Assembly: GCA_017472605.1 (NCBI GenBank)
Contig: JAFUPV010000045.1
Coordinates: 1-47,204, forward strand
DNA length: 47,204 nucleotides
From: Lachnospiraceae bacterium
Lineage (GTDB): Bacteria > Bacillota > Clostridia > Lachnospirales > Lachnospiraceae
Reading direction: 5' to 3'
The position numbers and the translations under genes are program-made. Below the pieces are notes generated by a model. It saw only the letters and a program-made list of their open reading frames with translations, did no database searches and was not told the DNA's origin. Below, in pieces: positions 1 through 7,695 of this stretch. Position 1 is the first letter of the stretch. Each line of letters opens with the position of its first letter.

Positions 1-522
1 CTCTACATAGGTGAAGCCGTTTATACGGGAAATGATCTGTGCAGCATCCTTACCAAGACCTTTCAGGATAACACGCAGAGGCTTCTGACGAACCTTGTTT
101 GCCTTCTCAGCGATACCGATTGCACCCTCAGCTGCTGCGAAAGACTCGTGACCAGCCAGGAATGCGAAGCACTCGGTAGACTCTTCCAGAAGCATCTTAC
201 CAAGGTTACCATGTCCAAGACCTACCTTACGCTGGTCAGCAACGGAACCCGGGATACAGAATGCCTGCAGACCCTCACCGATAGCAGCTGCAGCGTCAGC
301 AGCCTTCTTGCAGCCCTTCTTGATTGCGATTGCAGCACCTACAATGTAAGCCCAGCAAGCGTTCTCGAAACAGATCGGCTGAATCTTCTTGATCTGTGCG
401 TATACATCAAGACCAGCGTCCTTTGTGATCTTCTCAGCTTCTTCGATGGAAGCAATTCCGTAGCTGTTCAGGACAGCAGTGATCTTGTCTATTCTTCTCT
501 CATATGATTCAAATAAAGCCAT
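1..522 (-). CDS. GGGtGRT-family protein (5' part; cut by window edge)
   Basis: The first 174 residues of a minus-strand gene are present; its 3' part lies beyond base 1. The start ATG at 520-522 follows a GGGAGGA ribosome site and lies 18 bp after the stop of the Fe-S scaffold gene, so the two are almost certainly cotranscribed. The product is soluble and Ala/Gly-rich, with several Cys (CFENACW, KKGCKK, AFCIPG, TECFAF) and no signal peptide. I recall a conserved clostridial pair made of a NifU-like scaffold followed by a protein named for a GGGtGRT motif; that motif is not in the visible part, so the name rests on context and overall look. A role with the scaffold in Fe-S metabolism is inference. 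Confidence 0.62.
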   Translation of the reverse strand, partial: MALFESYERRIDKITAVLNSYGIASIEEAEKITKDAGLDVYAQIKKIQPICFENACWAYIVGAAIAIKKGCKKAADAAAAIGEGLQAFCIPGSVADQRKVGLGHGNLGKMLLEESTECFAFLAGHESFAAAEGAIGIAEKANKVRQKPLRVILKGLGKDAAQIISRINGFTYVE

Positions 523-540
523 CTTTTCGTCCTCCCAGAA

Positions 541-1242
541 TTAAATCTCTTTGTCAGTTCTCGGGTCGATGATCTTCGCTGCATCAGCAACGCGGCCGTA
601 CTGACCCTTTGCCTTCTCGTAAGCAGTGTTTGCATCGTCACCCTTCTTAATGAAGTCAGTCATCTTGCCAAGGTTTACAAACTGATAACCAATAATCTGA
701 TCATCCTCGTCAAGAGCGATACCGGTTACATAGCCCTCAGCCATCTCAAGGTAACGCGGTCCCTTCTGAAGAGTACCGTACATGGTACCAACCTGAGAAC
801 GAAGACCCTTACCAAGGTCCTCAAGACCTGCACCTACCGGCAGACCTTCCTCAGAGAATGCGGACTGAGAACGTCCGTAAACGATCTGAAGGAACAGCTC
901 TCTCATAGCAGTATTGATTGCGTCACAAACAAGGTCTGTATTCAGAGCTTCCATAACGGTAAGGCCCGGAAGAACCTCAGCTGCCATTGCTGCAGAGTGA
1001 GTCATACCGGAACATCCGATGGTCTCAACCAGTGCTTCCTGGATGATTCCTTCCTTAACGTTAAGGGACAGCTTACATGCGCCCTGCTGCGGAGCACACC
1101 AGCCAATACCATGAGTAAAACCGGAAATATCCTTTACTTCCTTAACCTTTACCCACTTTGCTTCCTCCGGAATCGGTGCTGCACCGTGGTGAACGCCCTG
1201 CTTTACAACGCACATCTCTTCAACTTCACGTGAAATAATCAT
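541..1242 (-). CDS. Iron-sulfur cluster assembly scaffold (NifU N-terminal-like)
   Basis: A 233-residue cytoplasmic protein likely to build or carry an Fe-S cluster. The ATG at 1240-1242 is chosen because it follows AAAGGAG at good spacing; the frame stays open further upstream, but no ribosome site supports a longer form. Visible features are a GWCAPQQGAC motif near residue 50, an ETIGCSGMTHS motif near residue 75 resembling the Gly-Cys ligand turn of NifU/IscU proteins, and a third Cys in DLVCDAIN. The C-terminal part (residues about 130-233) is longer than in simple IscU/SufU proteins. It is followed after 18 bp by the GGGtGRT-family gene, a pairing known in Clostridia. Scaffold family is likely; the physiological client is unknown. 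Confidence 0.75.
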   Translation of the reverse strand: MIISREVEEMCVVKQGVHHGAAPIPEEAKWVKVKEVKDISGFTHGIGWCAPQQGACKLSLNVKEGIIQEALVETIGCSGMTHSAAMAAEVLPGLTVMEALNTDLVCDAINTAMRELFLQIVYGRSQSAFSEEGLPVGAGLEDLGKGLRSQVGTMYGTLQKGPRYLEMAEGYVTGIALDEDDQIIGYQFVNLGKMTDFIKKGDDANTAYEKAKGQYGRVADAAKIIDPRTDKEI

Positions 1243-1274
1243 TGCAAAAACTCCTTTCAGTTCTGTAAAATATG

Positions 1275-1348
1275 CCGCGGTTTTCCCGCAGCCGGCGGTC
1301 TGACAACAGAATCCGCATTTGTTTTCTGTCGCTTTCGCTCGCAAATGC
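1275..1348 (-). promoter_or_regulatory. Structured leader of the scaffold operon
   Basis: The 195 bp between the coiled-coil gene and the scaffold gene hold no supported ORF but fold well on the minus strand. GCATTTG (complement of 1342-1348) can pair with CAAATGC (complement of 1315-1321). A second hairpin, GCGG-GAAAA-CCGC with extra flanking pairs, covers about 1275-1297, some 35 nt before the start codon. No convincing -35/-10 pair was found here. Whether this is a regulatory leader or just intercistronic structure is open. Confidence 0.35.
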
Positions 1349-1437
1349 CCATTCGGTTTCCTCATTCTGACGGATCCGATGCACGGACGAAAAGTTCCCG
1401 CACTTAAATACATTTTCTCACAAAAACTCTGTTTCGT

Positions 1438-1653
1438 CTAGTCCTTTTTCACATTTTCCATCATATTTTTCTTCACAGCCGACTCGATCCCTTTCCCCTT
1501 CTGTTCTCTCAGTTGTCGGATCAGATCCCATGCCGTCTCATGCAGTATCTCATTCTCCCTAAGAAGCCGATCCTTCTCCTCTCTCAGTACACCAACTTCA
1601 TTCTCCAGCTCACTGATCCGTTTCTCATACTCCCATATCACATGCTCACCCAT
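1438..1653 (-). CDS. Small coiled-coil protein, unknown function
   Basis: 71 residues. The ATG at 1651-1653 follows a very strong AGGAGGAG site at 6-7 nt spacing, the main reason to believe in the gene. Residues about 8-50 form a leucine-rich heptad region with charged flanks (ISELENEV, LREEKDRLLREN, LIRQLREQ), a classic coiled coil; the tail is basic (KKNMMENVKKD). There is no signal peptide or membrane segment. I do not recognise a family. It lies upstream of the Fe-S scaffold gene on the same strand, separated by 195 bp of structured DNA. It could be an oligomerising adaptor, but no function can be assigned. Confidence 0.6.
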   Translation of the reverse strand: MGEHVIWEYEKRISELENEVGVLREEKDRLLRENEILHETAWDLIRQLREQKGKGIESAVKKNMMENVKKD

Positions 1654-1840
1654 ATCCAGTCTCCTCCTGCGTTTCCTCTAACGGGACCTCATATACTCCG
1701 CTCCCGCCCAAGCATCATGCATTAGACAGCAGCTTCGTCCTGACGCCGTCTCTTTTTCTACAAATTACACATCATATTCTATCACCTCTGCCAAAAAACG
1801 CATCCGATTCCATTCGCCCATTTCGACTCTCACGGCATGC

Positions 1841-1935
1841 AAAAAAAAGCTCCTATACAACAGGTATCCATCAGCCTCCCCACGTCTCAAAGACCATGAA
1901 GAAACCGTGTCTTACCTCTTGTATCGGAGCTTTTT
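1841..1935 (-). ncRNA. Long imperfect hairpin with T-tract: terminator or small RNA candidate
   Basis: Bases 1844-1866 and 1913-1935 are inverted repeats of 23 positions with two mismatches, enclosing a 46-nt loop. Read on the minus strand the structure begins about 35 nt after the HPr-like stop codon and ends GGAGC followed by eight T, a rho-independent terminator tail. The loop holds a possible inner hairpin (GTCT-TTG-AGAC). The outer arm also ends in T on the plus strand, so termination could work both ways. A 92-nt terminator is unusually long, so a small RNA ending in its own terminator is possible. I could not match it to 6S, SRP or a known riboswitch. The rest of 1654-1968 shows nothing further. 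Confidence 0.4.
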
Positions 1936-1968
1936 CGCGATTGTTAACGGAGTGTTCTGCGCTCTTAC

Positions 1969-2193
1969 TTACGCCACAGCGAATTCATTCAGGGCGCACT
2001 CAAACGCTTCGTCTTTTTCATTGTAGATGACAGTAAGCTTGTTACTGAGATCCAGGCTGAAGACTCCCATCAGGGATTTTGCGTTTACAGTGATCTTGTT
2101 ATAGCACAAATCCACATGAAAGTCACATTGACATGCTGCATTGACAAACTGTCTTACAGTTTCCTGTGATAAACGGATTTCTTTTTGATACAT
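1969..2193 (-). CDS. HPr-like domain protein lacking the active-site histidine
   Basis: 74 residues from the ATG at 2191-2193; GTAAGGAG sits 8 nt upstream, so this start beats an in-frame GTG three codons earlier that overlaps the ribosome site. Residues 16-60 align with the second half of HPr, including AKSLMGVFSL, which matches the regulatory Ser-46 helix (KSIMGVMSL in HPr); the serine is residue 40. The N-terminal motif carrying His-15 (G-H-A-R-P) is absent: the equivalent stretch reads RLSQETVRQF. It therefore cannot take phosphate from enzyme I in the usual way and may be a Crh-like regulatory paralogue. It has its own promoter and terminator-like hairpin, so it looks monocistronic. Confidence 0.7.
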   Translation of the reverse strand: MYQKEIRLSQETVRQFVNAACQCDFHVDLCYNKITVNAKSLMGVFSLDLSNKLTVIYNEKDEAFECALNEFAVA

Positions 2194-2274
2194 AACATTC
2201 ACTCCTTACTGCTAGTGTTGCCGAAAACAATTTACTTATTCACGGGAAAGCCTGCGCTTCAACACCGTATTTAA

Positions 2275-2303
2275 TGTATATCATACTTGAATGATTTTGT
2301 CAA
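2275..2303 (-). promoter_or_regulatory. Promoter of the HPr-like gene
   Basis: On the minus strand a perfect -35 TTGACA (2298-2303) lies 17 bp before TATACA (2275-2280). Transcription would begin near 2268, giving a leader of about 75 nt before the HPr-like start. Confidence 0.6.
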
Positions 2304-2411
2304 AACTGGCTCATTCTTCGCTTATCCGCAGAAATTTTGTACAAAATATCAAATTTATGATTGACGAAACCCTCCGTTTTCGTATTGATATCTGATTAAA
2401 TTTACTTAAAT

Positions 2412-2485
2412 AAAAACAGGGCATCTGTAAATTGGATAAATTTACCTATTATCACGGTAAATTATCTACAATATCACAGATGCCC
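2412..2485 (-). terminator. Large two-tier terminator hairpin of the glycolytic operon
   Basis: GGGCATCTGT (2419-2428) and ACAGATGCCC (2476-2485) form a perfect 10-bp outer stem. Inside, GATAATTTACC and GGTAAATTTATC form a second stem. On the minus strand the structure is followed by TGTTTTTATTT. It lies about 110 nt downstream of the gpmI stop. The rest of 2194-2595 holds the HPr-like promoter and no gene. Confidence 0.65.
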
Positions 2486-2595
2486 TTCTTTTCAGCATTT
2501 CCCAAACTTGTACGTTTCTATCATTCCGGCACGAATTTCCAGAATCAGTATCTGATTATTCGTCCAATAACATGATTACGCGCAAATGTCCGTCA

Positions 2596-4143
2596 TTACT
2601 GCACACGAACCAGCAGACTCTTACCTGTCATTTCCTTTGGCTGCTTCATGTCCATCAGCTCGATCAGTGTCGGAGCGATATCCGCCAGACAGCCGCCCTC
2701 TTTCAGGGTGTAAGCCGGATCTGCGTTTACAAGGATGAACGGAACCGGGTTTGTGGTGTGAGCGGTAAACGGCTCGCCGGTCTCGTAATCAACCAGCTGT
2801 TCTGCGTTTCCATGGTCTGCGCAGATGAACATCTGGCCGTTTACTTCCTTAATCGCTGCTACTGCCTTGCCAACACACTCGTCAACTGCCTCTACCGCCT
2901 TGATCGCAGCAGCCTCTACACCGGTATGACCAACCATATCCGGATTTGCAAAGTTGATGATGATCACATCATACTTGTCAGATTTGATTGCTTCAACCAG
3001 CTTATCGCATACGGTGTAAGCGCTCATCTCCGGCTGCAGGTCATAGGTTGCAACCTTTGGAGACTTAACAAGAATGCGGTCCTCACCCTTATTCGGTTCC
3101 TCAACGCCGCCGTTGAAGAAGAAGGTTACATGGGCATATTTTTCGGTTTCTGCGATGCGTGCCTGAGTCAGTCCATTTGCTGCCAGATACTCGCCGAAGG
3201 TGTTGGTAATCATTTCTTTCTTGAACGCAACGTCCTTGTTGGGGATGGTTGCATCGTAGTCAGTAAAGCAGACGAAGGCAACATCCGGTCTGGCCGGGCC
3301 GCGGTCAAAGCCTGCGAACTCATTGTCACAGAATACATGAGTCATCTCTCTTGCACGGTCCGGACGGAAGTTGAAGAAAATAACGGAATCCTTGTCATTG
3401 ATGGTTCCAACGGCCTTTCCGTCCTTTGCAACAACAGTCGGGATTACAAATTCATCGGTAACATTCTTGTCATAGGACGCTTGAATGCCGCATGCGCCGC
3501 AGGCTGCCTGCTCGCCCTCGCCATAGCGAAGCGCACGGTATGCCAGCTCAACGCGCTCCCAGCGGTTGTCACGGTCCATTGCATAGTAACGACCCATAAC
3601 GGAAGCAACCTGGCCGACACCGATCTCCTCGCACTTCTTCATCAGCTCTACCACATAGTCTTTGCCGGAAGCAGGCGGTGTGTCACGGCCGTCCAGGAAG
3701 CAGTGCACATAAACCTTTTCCAGGCCATGCTTCTTTGCCAGCTCAAGAAGTCCGTAGATGTGGGTGTTATGGCTGTGTACGCCGCCGTCAGACACCAGAC
3801 CCATCATATGAAGGGCGGAGTTGTTCTTTTTGCAGTTTTCAACGGCAGCCAGCAGAGCCGGGTTCTCAAAGAAATCGCCATCCTGAATGGATTTGGTGAT
3901 TCTGGTCAGCTCCTGATAAACGATGCGGCCTGCGCCCATGTTCAGATGACCTACCTCAGAGTTGCCCATCTGTCCGTCCGGAAGACCAACATCAAGTCCA
4001 CTTGCATATCCCTTTACAAACGGACAGGTTGCCTTCAGCTCATCCATCACCGGAGTCTTTGCCTCAGCAACTGCATTTCCGTCATTTCTCTCATTTAAGC
4101 CATATCCGTCAAGAATCATTAAAACGGTTGGTTTCTTGCTCAT
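2596..4143 (-). CDS. gpmI: 2,3-bisphosphoglycerate-independent phosphoglycerate mutase
   Basis: 515 residues, the usual iPGM length. It interconverts 3- and 2-phosphoglycerate through a phosphoserine intermediate with two Mn ions, in cytoplasmic glycolysis. The N-terminus has the metal-binding LMILDGYG, and the catalytic serine is Ser62 in GQMGNSEVGH. Further family motifs are SDGGVHSH, HCFLDGRDTPP, GRYYAMDRD and, near the C-terminus, FICADHGNAEQ. The ATG at 4141-4143 follows AGGAGGAAATCAA. It is the last gene of gap-pgk-tpiA-gpmI; no enolase gene follows. Codon use is strongly biased, as in its operon partners, consistent with high expression. Assignment is secure. Confidence 0.97.
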   Translation of the reverse strand: MSKKPTVLMILDGYGLNERNDGNAVAEAKTPVMDELKATCPFVKGYASGLDVGLPDGQMGNSEVGHLNMGAGRIVYQELTRITKSIQDGDFFENPALLAAVENCKKNNSALHMMGLVSDGGVHSHNTHIYGLLELAKKHGLEKVYVHCFLDGRDTPPASGKDYVVELMKKCEEIGVGQVASVMGRYYAMDRDNRWERVELAYRALRYGEGEQAACGACGIQASYDKNVTDEFVIPTVVAKDGKAVGTINDKDSVIFFNFRPDRAREMTHVFCDNEFAGFDRGPARPDVAFVCFTDYDATIPNKDVAFKKEMITNTFGEYLAANGLTQARIAETEKYAHVTFFFNGGVEEPNKGEDRILVKSPKVATYDLQPEMSAYTVCDKLVEAIKSDKYDVIIINFANPDMVGHTGVEAAAIKAVEAVDECVGKAVAAIKEVNGQMFICADHGNAEQLVDYETGEPFTAHTTNPVPFILVNADPAYTLKEGGCLADIAPTLIELMDMKQPKEMTGKSLLVRVQ

Positions 4144-4155
4144 TTGATTTCCTCC

Positions 4156-4247
4156 TAAACGATCCGATCGAACGTGTCACTGGCACGTTCGCCTGGATGT
4201 ATAAACAATCCGATCGAACATATCACTGGCATGTTCGCCTGGATGTA
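4156..4247 (-). repeat. Two tandem 46-bp repeats with conserved hairpins, tpiA-gpmI junction
   Basis: Copy 1 is 4156-4201 and copy 2 is 4202-4247, with a 7-bp start of a third copy at 4248-4254. The copies differ at only a few positions. Each contains a stem beginning CGAAC and ending GTTCG around a 7-nt loop. Copy 1 has a perfect 8-bp stem. In copy 2 one G-C pair has become A-U by changes on both sides, and another pair is G-U when read in the minus-strand RNA, so pairing survives in the transcribed strand. The repeats end about 8 bp before the gpmI ribosome site. Confidence 0.8.
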
Positions 4248-4259
4248 TAAACAACAGAA

Positions 4260-4288
4260 GCCCGAAGGCGCGACCTGCGCCTCCAGGC
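4260..4288 (-). promoter_or_regulatory. Intercistronic stem-loop after tpiA
   Basis: In the minus-strand RNA, GCCUGGAGGCGC pairs with GCGCCUUCGGGC over 12 positions (two G-U pairs) around the loop AGGUC. It starts 13 nt after the tpiA stop and is followed by a moderately T-rich stretch, not a real T-run. It may be a leaky terminator, a processing site or a 3' end stabiliser. Confidence 0.55.
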
Positions 4289-4301
4289 AGCTGTATTTGA
4301 A

Positions 4302-5048
4302 TTACTTATAGTTGACGATCTTGCCAAAATCAGGCTTCAGAGAAGCGCCGCCTACCAGACCACCGTCGATGTTAGCCTGTGCGAACAGCTCCGGAGCGCT
4401 GGAAGCACTTACGCTGCCGCCGTACTGGATGCGGATTGCAGCTGCAGTTGCCTCATCATAGATCTCACCGATGCAGACACGGATTGCTGCGCAAACCTCT
4501 TCTGCCTGCTCCGTAGTAGCAACCTTACCGGTTCCGATTGCCCAGATCGGCTCGTAAGCGATAACTGCAGTAGCAGCCTGCTCAGCGGTAACGTTCTGGA
4601 ACGCGATCTTAATCTGCTGACGGATCCAGTCGATGGTGATGCCCTGCTCTCTCTGCTTTAAGGACTCGCCGCAGCAGATGATCGGGGTAATGCCATACTC
4701 GAATGCCTTCAGAACCTTCTTGTTTACTGTCTCGTCTGTCTCTGCGAAGTACTCTCTTCTCTCAGAGTGACCGATGATTACATACTTAACGCCGATGTCG
4801 GTAAGCATTGCCGGAGAAATCTCGCCGGTATAAGCACCCTTATCCTCGTAGTACATGTTCTCAGCACCGATCTGGATGTTGGTGCCCTTTGCAGCCTCAA
4901 TTACCGGTACAAGATCGATCGCCGGTACGCAGAACACTACGTCAACCTCATCGTTTACTACCAGCGGCTTTAATGTCTCAACAAGAGCAACTGCCTCAGA
5001 CGGAGTCATGTTCATCTTCCAGTTGCCTGCAATAATCTTCTTACGCAT
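4302..5048 (-). CDS. tpiA: Triosephosphate isomerase
   Basis: 248 residues, the standard TIM length. It interconverts dihydroxyacetone phosphate and glyceraldehyde 3-phosphate in the cytoplasm. All catalytic elements are visible: Asn9 and Lys11 in AGNWKMN, the electrophile His94 in IIGHSERR, the general base Glu166 in [11 protein letters not shown] (start of the mobile loop), and the phosphate-binding QYGGSV near residue 210. The ATG at 5046-5048 has an upstream purine-rich AAGGAGA site. It lies between pgk and gpmI, with a stem-loop in both flanking junctions. No anomalies seen. Confidence 0.97.
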   Translation of the reverse strand: MRKKIIAGNWKMNMTPSEAVALVETLKPLVVNDEVDVVFCVPAIDLVPVIEAAKGTNIQIGAENMYYEDKGAYTGEISPAMLTDIGVKYVIIGHSERREYFAETDETVNKKVLKAFEYGITPIICCGESLKQREQGITIDWIRQQIKIAFQNVTAEQAATAVIAYEPIWAIGTGKVATTEQAEEVCAAIRVCIGEIYDEATAAAIRIQYGGSVSASSAPELFAQANIDGGLVGGASLKPDFGKIVNYK

Positions 5049-5085
5049 AAGAATGATCTCCTTATAATTCTTCTATTTCAGTATT

Positions 5086-5130
5086 GCCGGATTTCTGCCG
5101 CACCATCAGCTGTCGGCAGAAATCTCCGGC
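5086..5130 (-). promoter_or_regulatory. Intercistronic stem-loop between pgk and tpiA
   Basis: GCCGGATTTCTGCCG (5086-5100) pairs with CGGCAGAAATCTCCGGC (5114-5130), leaving one small asymmetric bulge. On the minus strand, the direction of transcription, the sequence after it (AATACTG) lacks a T-run, so a terminator is unlikely. RNA processing or stability is more plausible. Confidence 0.6.
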
Positions 5131-5149
5131 TTTTCTTCCCGTTTCCCGT

Positions 5150-6340
5150 TTATTTATCGTTTGCTGCAACTACGCCCGGAAGCTCCTTGCCCTCAAGGAA
5201 TTCCATGGAAGCGCCGCCGCCGGTGGAGATGTGGGTCATCTTGTCGCCGTAGCCAAGGATGTTTACAGCTGCAGCAGAATCGCCGCCGCCAATGATGGTG
5301 ATCGCATCGATCTCAGACAGAGCCTTAGCGATTGCCTCGGTACCCTTTGCGAAGTTCGGCATCTCGAATACGCCCATCGGTCCGTTCCATACAACGGTCT
5401 TTGCAGACTTCAGTGCATCAGAGAACAGAGCAACCGTCTTCGGTCCGATGTCCAGACCCATCTCGTCTGCTTCCATGCTTCCCTCAACAACACGGCTCTC
5501 TGCGTCGTTCTTGAATTCCTTTGCAACAACAGTGTCTACCGGGATCAGGAAGTTTACACCCTTCTCAGCAGCCTTGTCCATCATCTTCTGAGCGAACTCG
5601 ATGTAGTCTTCCTCAACAAGAGAGGTTCCGATCTCCTGGCCCTTCGCCTTGAAGAAGGTATATGCCATTCCGCCGCCGATGATCAGGGTATCAACCTTGT
5701 CAAGCAGGTTCTCGATGACAGAGATCTTGGAAGAAACCTTGGATCCGCCAAGGATAGCAACCAGCGGACGAACCGGGTTGTTTACTGCATTGCCCAGGAA
5801 GTCGATTTCCTTCTGCATCAGATAACCAACAACAGAAGTCTCAACAAACTTGGTCACACCAACATTGGAGCAGTGTGCTCTGTGAGCGGTACCGAACGCA
5901 TCGTTTACGAATACATCACAGATGGAAGCCAGATCCTGGGAGAAGGTCTCAATGTTCTTCTCTTCTTCCTTACGGTAACGGGTGTTCTCCAGAAGGATTA
6001 CATCGCCGTCGTTCATAGCAGCTACAGCAGCCTTTGCGTTCTCGCCTACTACCTCATCATCAGCAGCAAACTTAACTTCCTGGCCTAACAGCTCGGACAG
6101 ACGAACAGCAACCGGTGCCAGGGAATACTTCGGGTTCGGAGTTCCCTTCGGCTTTCCAAGGTGAGAGCAGAGGATGATCTTTCCGCCATCAGCGATCAGC
6201 TTCTTGATGGTCGGCAGTGCAGCTACCAGACGGTTCTCGTCGGTGATCACGCCTTCCTGGATCGGTACGTTGAAATCGCAGCGAACCAGAACACGAAGGC
6301 CTTTTACATTAATATCGTCAACAGACTTCTTATTCAGCAT
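5150..6340 (-). CDS. pgk: Phosphoglycerate kinase
   Basis: 396 residues. It transfers the acyl phosphate of 1,3-bisphosphoglycerate to ADP, the first ATP-yielding step of lower glycolysis. Diagnostic motifs in order are [12 protein letters not shown] near residue 20, SHLGKPKG near residue 62, [13 protein letters not shown] near residue 165, the Gly-rich hinge [29 protein letters not shown] and the nucleotide-binding GGGDSAAAV with [14 protein letters not shown] at the C-terminus. The ATG at 6338-6340 follows AAAGGAG. It is second in the operon; hairpins lie on both sides. Secure. Confidence 0.97.
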   Translation of the reverse strand: MLNKKSVDDINVKGLRVLVRCDFNVPIQEGVITDENRLVAALPTIKKLIADGGKIILCSHLGKPKGTPNPKYSLAPVAVRLSELLGQEVKFAADDEVVGENAKAAVAAMNDGDVILLENTRYRKEEEKNIETFSQDLASICDVFVNDAFGTAHRAHCSNVGVTKFVETSVVGYLMQKEIDFLGNAVNNPVRPLVAILGGSKVSSKISVIENLLDKVDTLIIGGGMAYTFFKAKGQEIGTSLVEEDYIEFAQKMMDKAAEKGVNFLIPVDTVVAKEFKNDAESRVVEGSMEADEMGLDIGPKTVALFSDALKSAKTVVWNGPMGVFEMPNFAKGTEAIAKALSEIDAITIIGGGDSAAAVNILGYGDKMTHISTGGGASMEFLEGKELPGVVAANDK

Positions 6341-6384
6341 AATATGCTCCTTTCAAAACTTACGCATTTCCTGCATATAAAGAA

Positions 6385-6410
6385 GAGTCCGGTCCCTAAA
6401 GACCGGACCC
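6385..6410 (-). promoter_or_regulatory. Intercistronic stem-loop between gap and pgk
   Basis: GTCCGGTC (6387-6394) and GACCGGAC (6401-6408) form a perfect 8-bp stem around a 6-nt loop. In the minus-strand RNA two more pairs extend the base. It is followed by CTTCTTTATAT, a weak T-rich tail, so partial termination that keeps gap mRNA in excess is possible. Confidence 0.55.
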
Positions 6411-6457
6411 TACAGGTCATTTACATGATGAGACTTCTACCTGCTTCAATCCTGTGA

Positions 6458-7474
6458 TTAAGCCAGCTCAGCGAAGTACTTGATGGTGCGAACCATCTGG
6501 CTGGTGTAGGAGTTCTCGTTGTCATACCAGGATACAACCTGTACCTGATACAGATCATCACCGATCTTGGAAACCATTGTCTGAGTTGCATCAAACAGGG
6601 AACCATAACGCATTCCGATAACGTCGGAAGATACGATCTCGTCGGTGTTGTAGCCGAAGGACTCAGAAGCTGCTGCCTTCATAGCTGCGTTGATGCCTTC
6701 CTTGGTAACCTCAGCACCCTTAACTACTGCAGTCAGGATGGTGGTGGAACCTGTCGGAACCGGAACACGCTGTGCAGAACCGATCAGCTTGCCGTTCAGC
6801 TCCGGAATAACCAGACCGATTGCCTTTGCAGCACCGGTGGAGTTCGGAACGATGTTAGCTGCGCCAGCACGTGCTCTTCTTAAGTCACCCTTTCTGTGCG
6901 GTCCATCGAGGATCATCTGATCGCCGGTGTAAGCATGGATGGTGGACATGATACCGCTCTGGATCGGAGCGTAGTCGTTAAGAGCCTTAGCCATCGGAGC
7001 CAGGCAGTTTGTTGTACAGGAAGCTGCGGAAATGATGGTATCCTCAGCGGTCAGAGTCTTCTCATTTACAGAGTAAACGATGGTCTTCAGGTCGTTTCCA
7101 GCCGGAGCGGAGATAACTACCTTCTTAGCGCCTGCATCGATGTGAGCCTGGGACTTAGCCTTGGAAGTATAGAAGCCGGTGCACTCCAGAACTACGTCAA
7201 CACCGATCTCTCCCCACGGAAGCTCAGCTGCGTTAGCCATCTTGTAGATGGTGATCTTCTTACCACAAACCTCGATGTAGTCATCACCAGCTACTACGGT
7301 ATCAGCATACTGATACTTACCCTGTGCTGTATCATACTTTAACAGATGAGCCAGCATAGCCGGGCTAGTCAGATCGTTGATTGCTACTACTTCGTAACCC
7401 TCAGCGTTGAACATCTGTCTGAATGCAAGACGGCCGATACGACCAAAACCATTAATTGCAACTTTTACTGCCAT
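6458..7474 (-). CDS. gap: Glyceraldehyde-3-phosphate dehydrogenase (NAD-type)
   Basis: 338 residues. It oxidises and phosphorylates glyceraldehyde 3-phosphate with NAD. The Rossmann motif INGFGRIGR is at residues 8-16 and AINDL at 31-35, where the acidic residue fits NAD rather than NADP. The catalytic Cys153 is in SAASCTTNC and His180 in [10 protein letters not shown]. The conserved RVPVPTGS follows near residue 238. The ATG at 7472-7474 follows TAGGAGGAAAAAATC. It is the first gene of the glycolytic operon with a good promoter upstream. Codon use is highly biased, as expected for an abundant enzyme. Confidence 0.97.
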   Translation of the reverse strand: MAVKVAINGFGRIGRLAFRQMFNAEGYEVVAINDLTSPAMLAHLLKYDTAQGKYQYADTVVAGDDYIEVCGKKITIYKMANAAELPWGEIGVDVVLECTGFYTSKAKSQAHIDAGAKKVVISAPAGNDLKTIVYSVNEKTLTAEDTIISAASCTTNCLAPMAKALNDYAPIQSGIMSTIHAYTGDQMILDGPHRKGDLRRARAGAANIVPNSTGAAKAIGLVIPELNGKLIGSAQRVPVPTGSTTILTAVVKGAEVTKEGINAAMKAAASESFGYNTDEIVSSDVIGMRYGSLFDATQTMVSKIGDDLYQVQVVSWYDNENSYTSQMVRTIKYFAELA

Positions 7475-7588
7475 GATTTTTTCCTCCTAAGAAAAATTAA
7501 AAAGATTTATATTTCTGTGCCGGTCTGCCGGTCACATGCGAACAGAACGAATTTTCTGCTCTTGTTAAAATATAATCAACCATTCCTT

Positions 7589-7617
7589 ATTTTACATGAT
7601 TTACGGAAATATAGCAA
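7589..7617 (-). promoter_or_regulatory. Promoter of the gap-pgk-tpiA-gpmI operon
   Basis: On the minus strand -35 TTGCTA (7612-7617), a 17-bp spacer and -10 TAAAAT (7589-7594). The leader to the gap start would be about 110 nt. No other promoter this good was found inside the operon. Confidence 0.6.
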
Positions 7618-7695
7618 GCCTTTTTCTTCCTTTTTTTCAGTTTCTTCGCAGAATGAGCAAAAAGAATCAAGGCCTGTGATGTCTTCCATCCTTTT

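Noticed and set aside
1841-1935. 6S RNA, SRP RNA or a known riboswitch
   Set aside because: None of the diagnostic conserved loops could be recognised; kept only as an unassigned hairpin.
2572-4098. A long open frame on the plus strand antisense to gpmI, and similar ones opposite the peptide-binding protein (14925-16580), gdhA (39168-40589) and the GH20 gene (41554-42834)
   Set aside because: Each is opposite a secure gene with biased codon use, lacks a ribosome site, and gives a Cys/Leu/Val-rich protein without motifs. They are by-products of codon choice.
4156-4247. Short CRISPR-like array
   Set aside because: The repeats are directly adjacent without spacers, only two full copies exist, and no cas gene is present.
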